From contig DATBHW010000037.1 of NCBI GenBank assembly GCA_036557285.1, positions 1-48,425 on the forward strand: a stretch of 48,425 nucleotides of DNA, in the 5' to 3' direction. Below are positions 33,172 through 43,071 of the stretch, one piece after another. This DNA is from Ktedonobacterales bacterium. Its GTDB lineage: Bacteria > Chloroflexota > Ktedonobacteria > Ktedonobacterales > DATBGS01. The notes below the pieces were generated by a model, which searched no databases, was not told the DNA's origin, and saw only the letters and a program-made list of their open reading frames with translations. The translations under genes and the position numbers were made by a program. How positions within the stretch are numbered: position 1 is the stretch's first letter; every line of letters starts with the position of its first letter.

Positions 33172-34932
33172 GTGATTCGGGACATCATTCAAGAGGTAAC
33201 AACGCGGGCCGCCCGGGCAGCGCAGAAGGAAGGAACGCTGCCCCAGGTTGAACTGCCCGCTTTTGAGATAGAACGGCCACAATACGTCAGTCATGGCGAT
33301 TTTGCCGCCAACCTGGCGATGAAGCTGGCAGGCGAGATCAAGCGGGCCACAGGTGAGAAGGCCAATCCGCGCCAGCTTGGCGAAGCCATTGCCGCAGAGG
33401 CCAGAAAGCTGGCCGGAGCAGAACCGGATTTTCATCTGGTCGAAACAGTAGAAGTCGCCGGAGCAGGCTTTATTAACTACCGGCTCAGCCCAACCTGGCT
33501 CTTCCAGCAGGCTGATCGTGTGCTGGCAGAAGGCGACCACTTTGGGGAAATCGCTCTGGGGCTGGGTGAGCGCGTGAACCTGGAGTTTGTCAGCGCCAAC
33601 CCAACTGGACAGGTACATGTGGGCAACGGGCGCGGCGCGTTCATCGGCGACACGCTGGGCAACGTCATGCAGGCCGCTGGCTACAATGTCACCAAGGAAT
33701 ATTACTTTAACGACTTTGGGCAGCAGATTTTCAATCTGGGGCGCTCGCTTGCACACTTCCTGGCTCACGAGATCGGCGCGCCGGAGATTCCCAAGATCGA
33801 AAACGGCTACTACGATTACTACTACGCCGAACTCGCCAGACAATTCGTTCCCGACGCCGGGCGCTATCTGGCGCTGCCAGAGGCCGAACGCGACGCCGCG
33901 CTCGGCAGCCTGGCGGCAACGATCATCATGCAGGGCATCCACCAGACGATGGCGCGGCTGGGCATCCAGTTCGATGTCTGGTTCAGCCAGCATTCGCTGG
34001 AAACCAGCGGCGCGCTTCAGGAAGCCATTGCGCTGCTGCGCCAGAAAGGCTACCTCTATGAGCAGGATGGCGCAACCTGGATGCGCAGCACCGACTTTGG
34101 CGATGACAAAGATCGGGTGATCCTCAGGAGCAGCGGCGACCCAACCTATATCGCTCCAGACGTGGCCTATATCAAGAACAAGTTTGAGCGCGGCTTCGAC
34201 CGGATTATCTGGGTGCTGGGACCGGACCATCACGGCTACGTCTCGCGCCTCAAAGCGGCGGCAGGCATGCTGGGCTACGACCCGGACCACGCCATCGTGC
34301 TGCTCTATGGGAACGTGACGGTGCAGGGCAAGCGCATTGGTAAGCGGCTGGGGAACGCGATCCCGCTGGATGACCTGCTCGATGAGATCGGCAAAGATGT
34401 GACCCGCTTCTTCTTCCTGATGCGCAGCAACGACCAGCATCTGGATTTTGATATGGAACTGGCGCGCGAACAGTCGGAAAAGAATCCGGGGCTGTATGTG
34501 CAGTATGCGCACGCCCGCATCGCCAGCATCTTTCGCAAAGTCAGCGAGCGCCTGAACCTGGAAGAACAGCATTTCGCCGGGGCCGATATGCGCCCCCTGG
34601 CGGATAACCCGGCTCCCCAGCGCGACGCGCAACTGGCGCTGATGCGCGAGATGCTAGCCCTGGAAGAAGTGATCGAGCGCATCAGCCTGACGCTGGAGCC
34701 GCATCACCTGACGAAGTATGCAACCGATCTGGCAACAGCCTTCCATACTTTCTATCATGACTGTCGCGTCTTGCAGGCCGAAGATGAGGCCACGCGGCTG
34801 GCGCGGCTGAAGCTCTCGCGGGCCGCGCAGGTCGCCCTGGCGCGGGCGCTGCATCTGATGGGCCTGGAAGCGCCAGAGCGCATGGTCCGCGAAGCCGAGG
34901 GCGAAGGAGAAGAGGCTGGAGCAGAGGTATAA
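33172..34932 (+). CDS. argS: Arginyl-tRNA synthetase
   Basis: A class I aminoacyl-tRNA synthetase of 586 residues that charges tRNA-Arg. An N-terminal additional domain is present (about 1-110). The ATP motif SANPTGQVHVGNGRGA has HVGN (149-152) in place of HIGH. YNVTKEYYFNDFGQQI is typical of ArgS. The KMSKR-like loop is GKRIGKRLGN, and the C-terminal helical DALR domain covers about 455-586. The start is GTG at 33172 with GGAG upstream; the ATG five bases earlier is blocked by a stop. A short acidic tail ends the protein. A terminator-like hairpin follows. Confidence 0.95.
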   Translation: MIRDIIQEVTTRAARAAQKEGTLPQVELPAFEIERPQYVSHGDFAANLAMKLAGEIKRATGEKANPRQLGEAIAAEARKLAGAEPDFHLVETVEVAGAGFINYRLSPTWLFQQADRVLAEGDHFGEIALGLGERVNLEFVSANPTGQVHVGNGRGAFIGDTLGNVMQAAGYNVTKEYYFNDFGQQIFNLGRSLAHFLAHEIGAPEIPKIENGYYDYYYAELARQFVPDAGRYLALPEAERDAALGSLAATIIMQGIHQTMARLGIQFDVWFSQHSLETSGALQEAIALLRQKGYLYEQDGATWMRSTDFGDDKDRVILRSSGDPTYIAPDVAYIKNKFERGFDRIIWVLGPDHHGYVSRLKAAAGMLGYDPDHAIVLLYGNVTVQGKRIGKRLGNAIPLDDLLDEIGKDVTRFFFLMRSNDQHLDFDMELAREQSEKNPGLYVQYAHARIASIFRKVSERLNLEEQHFAGADMRPLADNPAPQRDAQLALMREMLALEEVIERISLTLEPHHLTKYATDLATAFHTFYHDCRVLQAEDEATRLARLKLSRAAQVALARALHLMGLEAPERMVREAEGEGEEAGAEV

Positions 34933-34955
34933 GCTCTCTTAGCAGATCACGAACG

Positions 34956-34991
34956 CCAGAGCGTCCAGCCAGATCATTTTGGCCGCTCTGG
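34956..34991 (+). terminator. Terminator-like hairpin after argS
   Basis: CCAGAGCG (34956-34963) and CGCTCTGG (34984-34991) form an 8-bp stem with a 20-nt loop, followed by TGGTTTCTTTTCTG. Confidence 0.6.
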
Positions 34992-35344
34992 TGGTTTCTT
35001 TTCTGAATCGGATCAGGTGTACTCCCCTTGAAGTAGCCGGGCAAGTGTGCTATCTTTACCAAGAACCATTCTGTACAGGCATGGAACCGATGCTGGCGTG
35101 GGCGAATTGGCGCTTTCTCATGGGCGAAACGGCCCTTTTTTTGCTAAAGAACACCCAGGCAAAACAGCGTGCCAGGCAGGCGTAAATTGGGCGGACGATG
35201 GCAGCGGCGCGACTGAAACGTTCGTCATGAAGTTTTGGCGAAGTTTCGGCTTTCTGTTTTCCTGTTACATAGAAGGACCAACCAGCATACCCTGCTGGCG
35301 CTCTATAGATTGAGGACGGCGGGCCAGCCCGCTTGTATACAGCC
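34992..35344. other. Intergenic region argS-ftsK
   Basis: About 350 bases without a supported gene. Short overlapping frames on both strands have no recognisable content. A small GC-rich hairpin (GCGGG-CCAG-CCCGC, about 35318-35331) lies just before the ftsK start. No clear promoter is seen. Confidence 0.4.
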
Positions 35345-37996
35345 ATGCCAGGAAAACATCATGCCTCGCAGGGGTCTGCGAAGTCGGAATACAGCAGCCA
35401 GACAAAGGGAGCGCAAGGCTGGAAGCAAATCAACTACGCATCAGGGGGGGAAGTCGCAACCAAAACGGGAGAGAAAGCAACCACCACCAGACCCAGGACA
35501 ACCAAAAAGAACACGAAGTCGTCCCCAACGCGCACAACGCGCCGTAAAAAGCCAGCCGACGAAAACCCACCTGCGCCACCGACCCGCGACGCCGTCATCA
35601 TTAACTGGATGCTGAGTTGGCCGGGACATGTCAAGCAAGGCTTTGCCGCAGGCATCTTGCTCGTTTTCACCATCACACTCGCCGTTGGCCTGCTCATCCG
35701 CCTGCAATCACACAGCCCGCTGACTGTGCTAGGCAACGCTTTTTATGATCTGCTTGGCTGGGGCGCATATCTGCTCGTCATCGGCCTGACTGCCCTTGCC
35801 CTTGCCAATCTGGCCGAGGCCGCAACTCGCACCCGGCTTATTCGCCTGGGGCTGGTGATCCAGTTGAGCATCCTGGGGTGCCTGCTCGTGCTGGGAAGCC
35901 GAGTCTTCTTTGGCGGTGATACCGGCCAGCTTTTTGGTGCGCTGCTGACCGCGCCGCTTGCCGGATTCCCCCTCAACGCGCAACAGGTGGGCGTGCTGGG
36001 AGCCATAGCCATCATGCTGCTGCTCATCTTTCGTATCACCTTCAGTCATCTACTCGGCGTCCTTCGCTGGCTCTTTGGCGTGCTGCGCTGGTTCTTTGGC
36101 GCGCTGGCTGCGCTGGTTCGCGCCATCTTTGGCGGCCTCGCCTCAGCGATTGGCCGCGCCCAGGCACAGCGGGCCGCCGGAAACCTGGCTGCTGCCTTTT
36201 TCGAGCCAGAAGAAGAGGCCGATGCCACCCAGACCAATGCCACCGCCGTCGCCAGGGCGCCCTTTCCACGTCTGCGCCGTCGCGCAGAAGGCGTTGTAGC
36301 CCTGGATGACGCTGAAGACCTCGCCAGCGCCACGCAGACAGCAGATGGGTCCGCTGGGGACACCATCCCGCCACTGCCCCCCTTGCCCATGAAAAAAGGC
36401 GCGGCGGCCAGAGCCACGTCGGGCAAGGCCAGCGGTCCAATCTCCGCAGCAAACGCTGCGCCCGCTGTGCGCTACCAACTTCCGTCCATTACGTTGCTGA
36501 ACGGCGTCGTTGAGCATCGCCAGCTTCGCCAGGAAGATATGATCGAAGAACTCGCCCGCAAAGTGGAGCGCACGCTGCGCAGCTTTCGGGTGGACGCCGA
36601 AGTGCGAAGAGCCGACATTAGCGTTGGCCCAACAGTCATTCGTGTCGGCGTCCGACCAGTGGAAAAGGTCAAGAAAGATTATCGTGGGCATGTCGTTTTG
36701 GATGACGAAGGCGAGCCGGTCCTGGTACGCACGCGCGTCAGCCGCATCATGGCCCTGCAAAACGACCTGGCATTGGACCTGGAGGCCAAAAGCATTCGCA
36801 TGGAAGCGCCTGTGCCTGGTCGTCCCTATGTAGGCGTCGAGATTCCCAATAAACAGAGCCGTCTGGTCACGCTGCGCGAGATTCTGGCGGGCAAAGATTA
36901 CGAAGAGAGCCGCCGCAAATCCAGGCTGACCGTTGCCCTGGGGCGTGATGTGGCTGGCCGCGCGCGCATCGGCGATCTGGCGCGCTTCCCGCATCTGCTC
37001 ATCGCCGGAACGACCGGCGCAGGCAAGAGCGTCTGCATCAACAGCATCATCGCCTGCCTTCTGATGCAGACCACACCCGAAGACGTGCGCTTTCTGATGA
37101 TCGATCCCAAGATGGTCGAACTGACCGGCTTTAACGGCATCCCTCACCTGCTGGCCCCCGTCGTGACCGACGTAGAGAAAGTCATCGGCACCCTCAAGCG
37201 CGGCATCAAGGAGATGGAGCGGCGCTATCGCCTCTTCTCGAAAATTGGCGTGCGCAACCTGGAAGCGTATCGCAAGGCCCGCGCCCAGCGCCGGGAATTG
37301 GAAACACTGCCCAATATCGTCATCATCATTGACGAACTGGCCGATCTGATGATGGCTGCGCCCGAAGAGGTGGAGAGCTTGATCTGTCGCCTGGCGCAGC
37401 TTGCGCGGGCAACCGGCATTCATCTGGTTGTGGCAACCCAGCGGCCATCGGTGGACGTGATTACCGGCCTCATCAAAGCCAACTTCCCCACGCGCATCTC
37501 TTTTATGGTCAGTTCATCCATTGACTCGCGGACCATTCTCGACATGGGCGGCGCGGAGCGCCTGCTGGGACGGGGCGACATGCTCTATATGCCAATAGAC
37601 GCGGGCAAGCCAGAGCGTATCCAGGGTACCTTCCTGGCCGATGATGAATTAGAGCGCATCGTCGAACACTGGCGGCAAACGCCTGCCGGGCATACTCGTC
37701 CAGAGCAATCGTGGGAGCCAGTCAGGAACGAAGACGAAGAACATCAGCCTGAAGATGATTTATTCACGCAAGCGGAACAGGTCGTGCGCGAGGCTGGCAA
37801 AGCCTCTATTACCCTCTTACAGCGAAGGCTCGGCGTTGGCTATGCCCGCGCCGGACGGCTCATCGATCTGCTGGAGGCGCACAAGATTATTGGCCCTGCA
37901 GACCCCAGCGGACGCCCCCGCGAAATCCTCGCGCCAGCCCTGGAAATGCAGGGCGATGCCTGGCCGCCTGTCCCCACTACTCCACAGGCTCCATGA
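35345..37996 (+). CDS. ftsK: FtsK/SpoIIIE-family DNA translocase
   Basis: A membrane-anchored DNA motor of 883 residues that clears chromosomal DNA from the division septum. A basic, Thr/Lys-rich N-terminus (1-80) precedes four to five membrane helices (about 95-245). A variable linker follows (about 250-380). The beta domain and motor start at VRYQLPSITLL; Walker A is IAGTTGAGKSV (about 555-565), Walker B is IVIIIDELADLMM, and the TQRPSVDVITGLIKANFPTRI segment is characteristic. The C-terminal winged-helix gamma domain (EQVVREAGKASITLLQRRLGVGYARAGRLID) binds polar KOPS/SRS sequences. I chose the ATG at 35345 although no strong Shine-Dalgarno site precedes it; a TTG at 35333 is possible. Confidence 0.94.
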   Translation: MPGKHHASQGSAKSEYSSQTKGAQGWKQINYASGGEVATKTGEKATTTRPRTTKKNTKSSPTRTTRRKKPADENPPAPPTRDAVIINWMLSWPGHVKQGFAAGILLVFTITLAVGLLIRLQSHSPLTVLGNAFYDLLGWGAYLLVIGLTALALANLAEAATRTRLIRLGLVIQLSILGCLLVLGSRVFFGGDTGQLFGALLTAPLAGFPLNAQQVGVLGAIAIMLLLIFRITFSHLLGVLRWLFGVLRWFFGALAALVRAIFGGLASAIGRAQAQRAAGNLAAAFFEPEEEADATQTNATAVARAPFPRLRRRAEGVVALDDAEDLASATQTADGSAGDTIPPLPPLPMKKGAAARATSGKASGPISAANAAPAVRYQLPSITLLNGVVEHRQLRQEDMIEELARKVERTLRSFRVDAEVRRADISVGPTVIRVGVRPVEKVKKDYRGHVVLDDEGEPVLVRTRVSRIMALQNDLALDLEAKSIRMEAPVPGRPYVGVEIPNKQSRLVTLREILAGKDYEESRRKSRLTVALGRDVAGRARIGDLARFPHLLIAGTTGAGKSVCINSIIACLLMQTTPEDVRFLMIDPKMVELTGFNGIPHLLAPVVTDVEKVIGTLKRGIKEMERRYRLFSKIGVRNLEAYRKARAQRRELETLPNIVIIIDELADLMMAAPEEVESLICRLAQLARATGIHLVVATQRPSVDVITGLIKANFPTRISFMVSSSIDSRTILDMGGAERLLGRGDMLYMPIDAGKPERIQGTFLADDELERIVEHWRQTPAGHTRPEQSWEPVRNEDEEHQPEDDLFTQAEQVVREAGKASITLLQRRLGVGYARAGRLIDLLEAHKIIGPADPSGRPREILAPALEMQGDAWPPVPTTPQAP

Positions 37997-38305
37997 CCAC
38001 TTTTCCCAGGCGGGGCCAGCGCCCGATGAAGCAGGGGCTAGCGTGACCGACGGGCGATCTGCTACAATGCTTCCTGGGAATCTCAAGGGCAAGGTCGCCC
38101 CCACAAAACAGCTTGACCAAAACGCCGCGCCCGCCCCCACCTGGTTCCCACGCCTCAGAACAGGCGCAAGCTCAACCAGACAGGCGCAACTCTGGCATAA
38201 CGAATGCTAGAGATTGCCATGAGGGAGTTGAAACGCTGGGGCAAGAGAGCGGCGGAGTAGCAGACAGAAGAGCAGAGACCAGTCTCTTCAACGGAGGGTG
38301 GGAAG
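37997..38305 (+). other. Intergenic region with extended -10 promoter
   Basis: No gene is supported in these 309 bases. TGC-TACAAT at 38060-38068 is an extended -10 element that may drive the small membrane protein at 38306. The leader between would be about 230 bases long. Confidence 0.4.
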
Positions 38306-38686
38306 ATGGCCCAGAGCGCCCAGCAAGCATCAACGAAACAACAGCAGCCACAAAAACACAGACAGCCCAAACGAACAGATCTCATTTTTCATCTGGTCAA
38401 GACAGGCAGACTCGTCGTAGCCGTCCTGGGTGATCGGCGGGTATCGTTGGTACGGAAAGGGGCATACCTGGGCGCGCTAGGACTCTTGCTGCTGATACCT
38501 CTCCTCCCAGAGATGGCGGCGCAGATCGTCACAGTAGCTTCGTTGTTACTTCCAGTGGAGATTCTGGAGCTTCCGCTTGACGGGGCGATTGATTGGGTGA
38601 CATTTGCCGTCGCAACCTTCTCCCTGCTGAAACTCTTCCCCAAGGAGATCGTGGGTGAGCATTACGACCGGCTTTTCCGGCGCTAA
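38306..38686 (+). CDS. Small uncharacterised membrane protein
   Basis: A 126-residue protein with a Gln/Lys-rich basic N-terminus (residues 1-26) and two hydrophobic segments (about 52-66 and 70-112). A conserved-looking stretch LLPVEILELPLDGAIDWVTFAVATFSLLKLFP recalls DUF1232/YkvA-like small membrane proteins, but the match is only by eye. The ATG has GGAGGGTGGG upstream. It is separated by 100 bases from the next gene, which probably has its own start signals. Confidence 0.65.
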   Translation: MAQSAQQASTKQQQPQKHRQPKRTDLIFHLVKTGRLVVAVLGDRRVSLVRKGAYLGALGLLLLIPLLPEMAAQIVTVASLLLPVEILELPLDGAIDWVTFAVATFSLLKLFPKEIVGEHYDRLFRR

Positions 38687-38786
38687 TATAGATCGTGTCG
38701 CTGTTACCCTGTAGAAACCGCGCAGCGCCTTTCGCTGTGCGAGCGACGATCTCTTACCCATTCACCGACGTTTGAGGGAATACTCC

Positions 38787-40826
38787 GTGATTGCGAAAAC
38801 CCGCCTGGCCTGGCACGCGCCTGATGGCGTCAGCGGCATGCCTCTCGTCGATCCCTTGCACGATCCGGCTGCCCGCCAGGTTCTCGATAATTTGCTTGCC
38901 ATCCAAATGCAGTTGGAACTGGCGACAGGCATCCCCGTCTCCGTCTACGGCCCAACCGGCCAGACATTACCTGGCATCTCGCCGGTCAGGTCCAGGCCCG
39001 GCGAACAAGGAACACCGCTCGCCAAAGATTTGCTGACCCCCAGGAGTTGGCCTCAGCACAGCGGCCAGATGCTGGAAGTCATCTACGGCAGCAACCTGCA
39101 CTTTTTTATCACGCCCTTTATCCTGGGCAGCGTCCCCCTCGCTCAGATCATTCTGGGGCCGCTCCAGATTTTCGAGCCGGGCGCGCAGGAGAGCCGCGCC
39201 GACAGCAGCGAATCGCCCGCTGCGATTACAGCCATGATAGGAGCGCCGGTGCTGGCGTCATGGAAGGCGCAGGCTGCCGCCGAGATCGCCAGAACCCTGG
39301 TAAGCAGGCTCAGCATGCCCAACGCTGAGGCGACACCGCGCCTCTCCCCGCCAGAGCAGCCCCTGAGATTGCGCGATGGGGAATCAACGGCTCTGCCGCT
39401 GCGTGGAAATACTGTACACAGCCGACCAGAGAGTGCTATACGCCTGGGAGCACTGGCCCAGGATGCCCTGTTGCCCGACAGGTCAGCTACAGAACAGGTA
39501 CAGACAGTAATCGAGAGTACCCCCATGATCCAGACACCACCCGGAAACCCCGACTCCACGCCAGCATGGCCCGCGCCGCCACGCGCCCTATCAGCAGGCG
39601 GCCACCAGACCGAGAACCAGAACAGCGCCGCGAGCTTGTTTCATGCTTTGGTTGAAACCATGCCACAGGCAGTCATTATCAGTGGCGCGCCCGATGGGCA
39701 TATTGTGCTGGCAAACCGCTCCGCCCGCATGCTCTGGCCGCGATTGCTTGGGAGGCAGGCGCCAGGAGTCGAGACCTCAGCGCCCTTGCGCTCCTGGGTA
39801 AGCGCCGATCAGTACCCCCCGGAATGGCTGGGCTTGAGCGTCGCACTCCATCAAGCCGAGTCGTTTCGCGCCGAGATCAGCGTTGAGATCGAGGCTGACC
39901 CCTTATCCCAGGGCCAGCCAGCAGAGCAGGCGAAACAGCCACCAACCTCCCCCACTGATACGCTCGTGCGCGGGCCAAGGCAGTACCCCATGCTGGTCAG
40001 CGCCTTCCCGCTGCGCACTGCCCAGGGGATCGCCAGCCACGCCGTCGCCATCTTTGAGGATTTGAGCGGCCTGTTGGAGCGCGAACTCTTCAAAGATGAG
40101 TTACTCCTGGTGGCGGCACACGATGCCCGCAATCCGCTGACGCTGATTAGCAGCTATGCCCAGCTTCTGGAGCGCAACCTGGCGATGGAAATCCCGCCCG
40201 GCCAGGTGTTGGAACGCGCGCGCGGACGCCTGGCCGACATACAAGAGCAGGTCGAACACCTTTCAGAACTAACCGACCAGCTTTACACCGTGACACGTCT
40301 GGAGAGCGCCCGGCAGCGCCCCTATAGTGAAACGGTGAACCTGGCGCGCCTCATCCAGCGATCAGCGATTGACCAACAGATGCTGACACCCGGACGAACC
40401 ATAGAGACAGTGGTTGAGCATGACCCCTGCCAGGTTCAGGGAGACCAGACACAGCTACAACAGATCATCATGCGCCTGCTCAAGAATGCCGTCAGATACA
40501 GCCATCCTGACAAGCCTATCAGCGTGTCTCTGCGCTGCACCCCCGAAAACAACCCGCTGTGGGCAGAGGTTAGCGTGCGCGATCAGGGCGTGGGCATTCC
40601 CCGCGCCGATCTCCCCCATATTTTCGAGCGTTTTTATCGGGTCATCGGCAACGAGCAGCGGGCGCGCGTGGCCGGGATTCGCCCCCCAGGCAACGAGCCA
40701 ACCAACCTGGGGCTGGGCCTCTATCTCTGTAAGCAGTTGATTGAACGCATGGGCGGACATATCTGGGCAGAAAGCGTGGAGGGGAAAGGAACCATCGTGA
40801 GCTTTACAGCGCCGCTGAAGCAGTAG
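38787..40826 (+). CDS. PocR-PAS sensor histidine kinase
   Basis: A 679-residue soluble kinase. The N-terminal domain (about 20-170; LDNLLAIQMQLELATGIPVSVYGPTGQ..., then FFITPFILGSVPLAQIILGPLQI) resembles the PocR ligand-binding fold. A disordered linker (170-285) leads to a PAS domain (ASLFHALVETMPQAVIISGAPDGHIVLANRSA). HisKA has His445 in AAHDARNPLTLISSYAQLLE, an unusual HDARNP in place of HE(L/I)RTP. The HATPase domain has LLKNAVRYSHP, VRDQGVGIPRADLPHIFERFYR and NLGLGLYLCKQLIE. GTG at 38787 is preceded by GAGGGA; a TTG at 38772 would add five residues. No partner regulator is adjacent. Confidence 0.87.
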   Translation: MIAKTRLAWHAPDGVSGMPLVDPLHDPAARQVLDNLLAIQMQLELATGIPVSVYGPTGQTLPGISPVRSRPGEQGTPLAKDLLTPRSWPQHSGQMLEVIYGSNLHFFITPFILGSVPLAQIILGPLQIFEPGAQESRADSSESPAAITAMIGAPVLASWKAQAAAEIARTLVSRLSMPNAEATPRLSPPEQPLRLRDGESTALPLRGNTVHSRPESAIRLGALAQDALLPDRSATEQVQTVIESTPMIQTPPGNPDSTPAWPAPPRALSAGGHQTENQNSAASLFHALVETMPQAVIISGAPDGHIVLANRSARMLWPRLLGRQAPGVETSAPLRSWVSADQYPPEWLGLSVALHQAESFRAEISVEIEADPLSQGQPAEQAKQPPTSPTDTLVRGPRQYPMLVSAFPLRTAQGIASHAVAIFEDLSGLLERELFKDELLLVAAHDARNPLTLISSYAQLLERNLAMEIPPGQVLERARGRLADIQEQVEHLSELTDQLYTVTRLESARQRPYSETVNLARLIQRSAIDQQMLTPGRTIETVVEHDPCQVQGDQTQLQQIIMRLLKNAVRYSHPDKPISVSLRCTPENNPLWAEVSVRDQGVGIPRADLPHIFERFYRVIGNEQRARVAGIRPPGNEPTNLGLGLYLCKQLIERMGGHIWAESVEGKGTIVSFTAPLKQ

Positions 40827-40846
40827 CTCGCGCGCTGACAGCAGAG

Positions 40847-41635
40847 CTAATCGTTTGCAGCCGATTCTGCCCGCCAGATCGCCACCTGATGGTTGACAAA
40901 ATCAATATACCCCAGGGTATTGTTACCATCAGAGGAGGGGGCGTAAATGGGCAGAATTGCTTCAACCGTCTTGATGCCCCGGTTAACGAAGAAAATACGC
41001 ATATAGTGGAACCAGCCTGCAATCCCTTCAGGCCAGGTAGGCCAGCAGGCCCAGCGCCCGCAGCGTGTATCGCTCGCCAGCCCCTGTGTATAGCCAGGGT
41101 TATGGTAGGTAGCAGCTACCGAACCATCGGACGCCTCGCGGCTCTCTTTCATCCAGAAAGCCAGGGCAAAGACAGGATCGATCCCATATTGGATACCAGA
41201 GGCGTACACATCCCCGGCATAGGGCAAGATAGGGCTGTTGACCCGTTCGAGAACACGCTCGATCTCCACCACCGAAATCGTCGGGCTGCGCGCGATCAGA
41301 CTTGCTGGCGGCTTTGTCGGCACAGGGGTGGGGGGCGGCGGCGCTGGCACCAGGCCCAATAATTGGCCGCCGAAGTTCAATACATTCGGCGCTAACCCTT
41401 CAACCAGCCCGGTTCCTATCAGCGCCAGCCCAAAAATAGCGGCAAAGAGGCCCAGACGCATCCCACGCCAGCGGACTGGCAACGCAAGCCGCAGCCTGGG
41501 CGCTTTTGAGGGAACCGGCGGCGTGTCAGGCGACTCTCCAGCCCTCGCTGGCAAGGCTTTCGGCTGCGCCGGAGGAAGCGGCGCAGTAATTACCGTAAGC
41601 TGTCTTGCCAGTTGCTCGCGTTCCTCAGGGGTCAT
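40847..41635 (-). CDS. Membrane-anchored glucosaminidase/lysozyme-like protein
   Basis: A protein of about 262 residues: a cytoplasmic Pro-rich segment (1-55), one membrane helix (RLGLFAAIFGLALIGTGLV, about 59-80), a Pro/Thr-rich spacer (PAPPPPTPVPTKPP) and an extracellular domain. The domain has SGIQYGIDPVFALAFWMKESREASDGS, close to the glucosaminidase fold, where the Glu of KES would be catalytic, followed by NPGYTQG. It probably acts on peptidoglycan or another glycan at the cell surface. The start is uncertain: I prefer the ATG at 41635, with GGAGG about 11 bases upstream, over one at 41743. Confidence 0.75.
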   Translation of the reverse strand: MTPEEREQLARQLTVITAPLPPAQPKALPARAGESPDTPPVPSKAPRLRLALPVRWRGMRLGLFAAIFGLALIGTGLVEGLAPNVLNFGGQLLGLVPAPPPPTPVPTKPPASLIARSPTISVVEIERVLERVNSPILPYAGDVYASGIQYGIDPVFALAFWMKESREASDGSVAATYHNPGYTQGLASDTRCGRWACWPTWPEGIAGWFHYMRIFFVNRGIKTVEAILPIYAPSSDGNNTLGYIDFVNHQVAIWRAESAAND

Positions 41636-41788
41636 CGCCAGGTCATCCTCCGTCTGATGAGCTTGCTGGCTCCCAACAAGCCAGGTCACAGGTGGTTTGG
41701 AGGAAGCACGCCTCCACTCTGAACACTCTAGCACAGGAAGCATTCTTCAGACAATGCTACAGCCGAGCTATCAGGACCAAGGTACTAT

Positions 41789-41849
41789 TACAGGCAGCGA
41801 GGAGCCGGAAACCAGGCAGTACCTGGTTTCCGGCTCCTCGCTGCCTGTA
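41789..41849 (-). terminator. Perfect 28-bp hairpin downstream of recA
   Basis: The arms 41789-41816 and 41822-41849 are exact reverse complements with a 5-nt loop CAGTA. It starts 10 bases after the recA stop on the minus strand. No long T tract follows (the sequence continues ATAGTACC). Together with the 61-nt palindrome at 12368 it is one of two unusually long perfect gene-end hairpins. Confidence 0.7.
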
Positions 41850-41858
41850 GAGTGCGGG

Positions 41859-42953
41859 CTATTCCTCTTCTTCAGCAGCCGCGCCAGCAGCCGCGGCGGC
41901 CCCATCGGCTGGCTTGTAACTGCTGATATTGGTGCGGATTTGCTGATCAATCGCGGCAGCCACATCCGAGTTCTGGCGCAAATACTCTTTGGCGTTCTCG
42001 CGGCCCTGGCCCAGACGAATATCGCCCACCGTAAACCACGCGCCGCTCTTCTTTACAATACCCATCTCCAGGCCCAGATCGAGCAGCCCGCCCTCGCGGG
42101 AGATACCCTCGTTAAACATGATGTCAAACTCAGCAACCTTGAAAGGCGGGGCCACTTTGTTCTTGACCACCTTGACCTTCGTGCGGTTGCCCACCACATC
42201 CGTACCCATCTTCAGGCTCTCAATGCGGCGAATCTCCAGACGCACCGAGGAGTAAAACTTGAGCGCCCGCCCACCTGGCGTGACTTCCGGGTTGCCAAAC
42301 ATCACGCCCACCTTCTCACGAAGCTGGTTGGTGAAGACCACCGCCGTCTTGGAGTTATTGATCGCGCCCGTCAGCTTGCGCAGCGCCTGGCTCATTAAGC
42401 GCGCCTGCAAGCCCACATGGGCATCACCCATCTCGCCTTCGATCTCAGCGCGTGGCGCAAGCGCCGCCACCGAATCAACCACCACCACATCAATCGCGCC
42501 GCTGCGCACCAGCATCTCGACGATCTCCAGACCCTGCTCCGCCGTATCTGGCTGCGAGATCAGCAGATCGCTCGTGTTAATGCCGCACTTCTCAGCATAG
42601 CTGGGGTCCAGGGCATGCTCGGCATCTACGAACGCCGCCACACCGCCCTTCGCCTGCGCCTGCGCGATGATATGCTGACAGAGGGTCGTTTTGCCAGAAG
42701 ATTCCGGGCCGTAGATTTCGGTGACACGACCACGCGGGATACCGCCTATCCCCAGAGCTAGATCAAGACCCACCGAGCCGGTAGGAATTGACTCAACAAA
42801 GATCTTGGCGCGCGCCTCGCCCAGCTTCATGATCGCGCCCTTGCCAAACCGGCGCTCAATCTGTGACACCGCCATTTCCAGGGCTTTTTCGCGCTCTGAG
42901 GTGTTTGCGCCTGGCGCTGCGCTGATCCCTACGCTGCTCCGCTCTGCCGCCAT
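41859..42953 (-). CDS. recA: Recombinase A
   Basis: The 364-residue protein forms ATP-dependent filaments on single-stranded DNA, drives strand exchange and promotes LexA cleavage. Walker A is GPESSGKT (82-89), Walker [11 protein letters not shown], the L2/ATP-sensing region is [29 protein letters not shown], and the C-terminus is acidic (EEEE). The Shine-Dalgarno AGGAGA precedes the ATG. Upstream lies a sigma-70-type promoter with an overlapping SOS-like site. Its neighbour upstream is recR, also on the minus strand but in a separate unit. Confidence 0.97.
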   Translation of the reverse strand: MAAERSSVGISAAPGANTSEREKALEMAVSQIERRFGKGAIMKLGEARAKIFVESIPTGSVGLDLALGIGGIPRGRVTEIYGPESSGKTTLCQHIIAQAQAKGGVAAFVDAEHALDPSYAEKCGINTSDLLISQPDTAEQGLEIVEMLVRSGAIDVVVVDSVAALAPRAEIEGEMGDAHVGLQARLMSQALRKLTGAINNSKTAVVFTNQLREKVGVMFGNPEVTPGGRALKFYSSVRLEIRRIESLKMGTDVVGNRTKVKVVKNKVAPPFKVAEFDIMFNEGISREGGLLDLGLEMGIVKKSGAWFTVGDIRLGQGRENAKEYLRQNSDVAAAIDQQIRTNISSYKPADGAAAAAGAAAEEEE

Positions 42954-43071
42954 ATGATAATCTCCTCTCGGACTGGCATCGCCGCCTGTGGGCTTTATCT
43001 CCGCCCTGGCACAGCGCCAGCCTTACACCTTTCATCATCTGATGAATAGCTCAATGAGTTGGGGAAACCTT

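Noticed and set aside
33073-34632. Long minus-strand frame (519 codons) opposite argS
   Set aside because: Antisense shadow; no family features and argS is intact.
36143-37423. Minus-strand frame (426 codons) opposite ftsK
   Set aside because: Antisense shadow of the FtsK motor domain.
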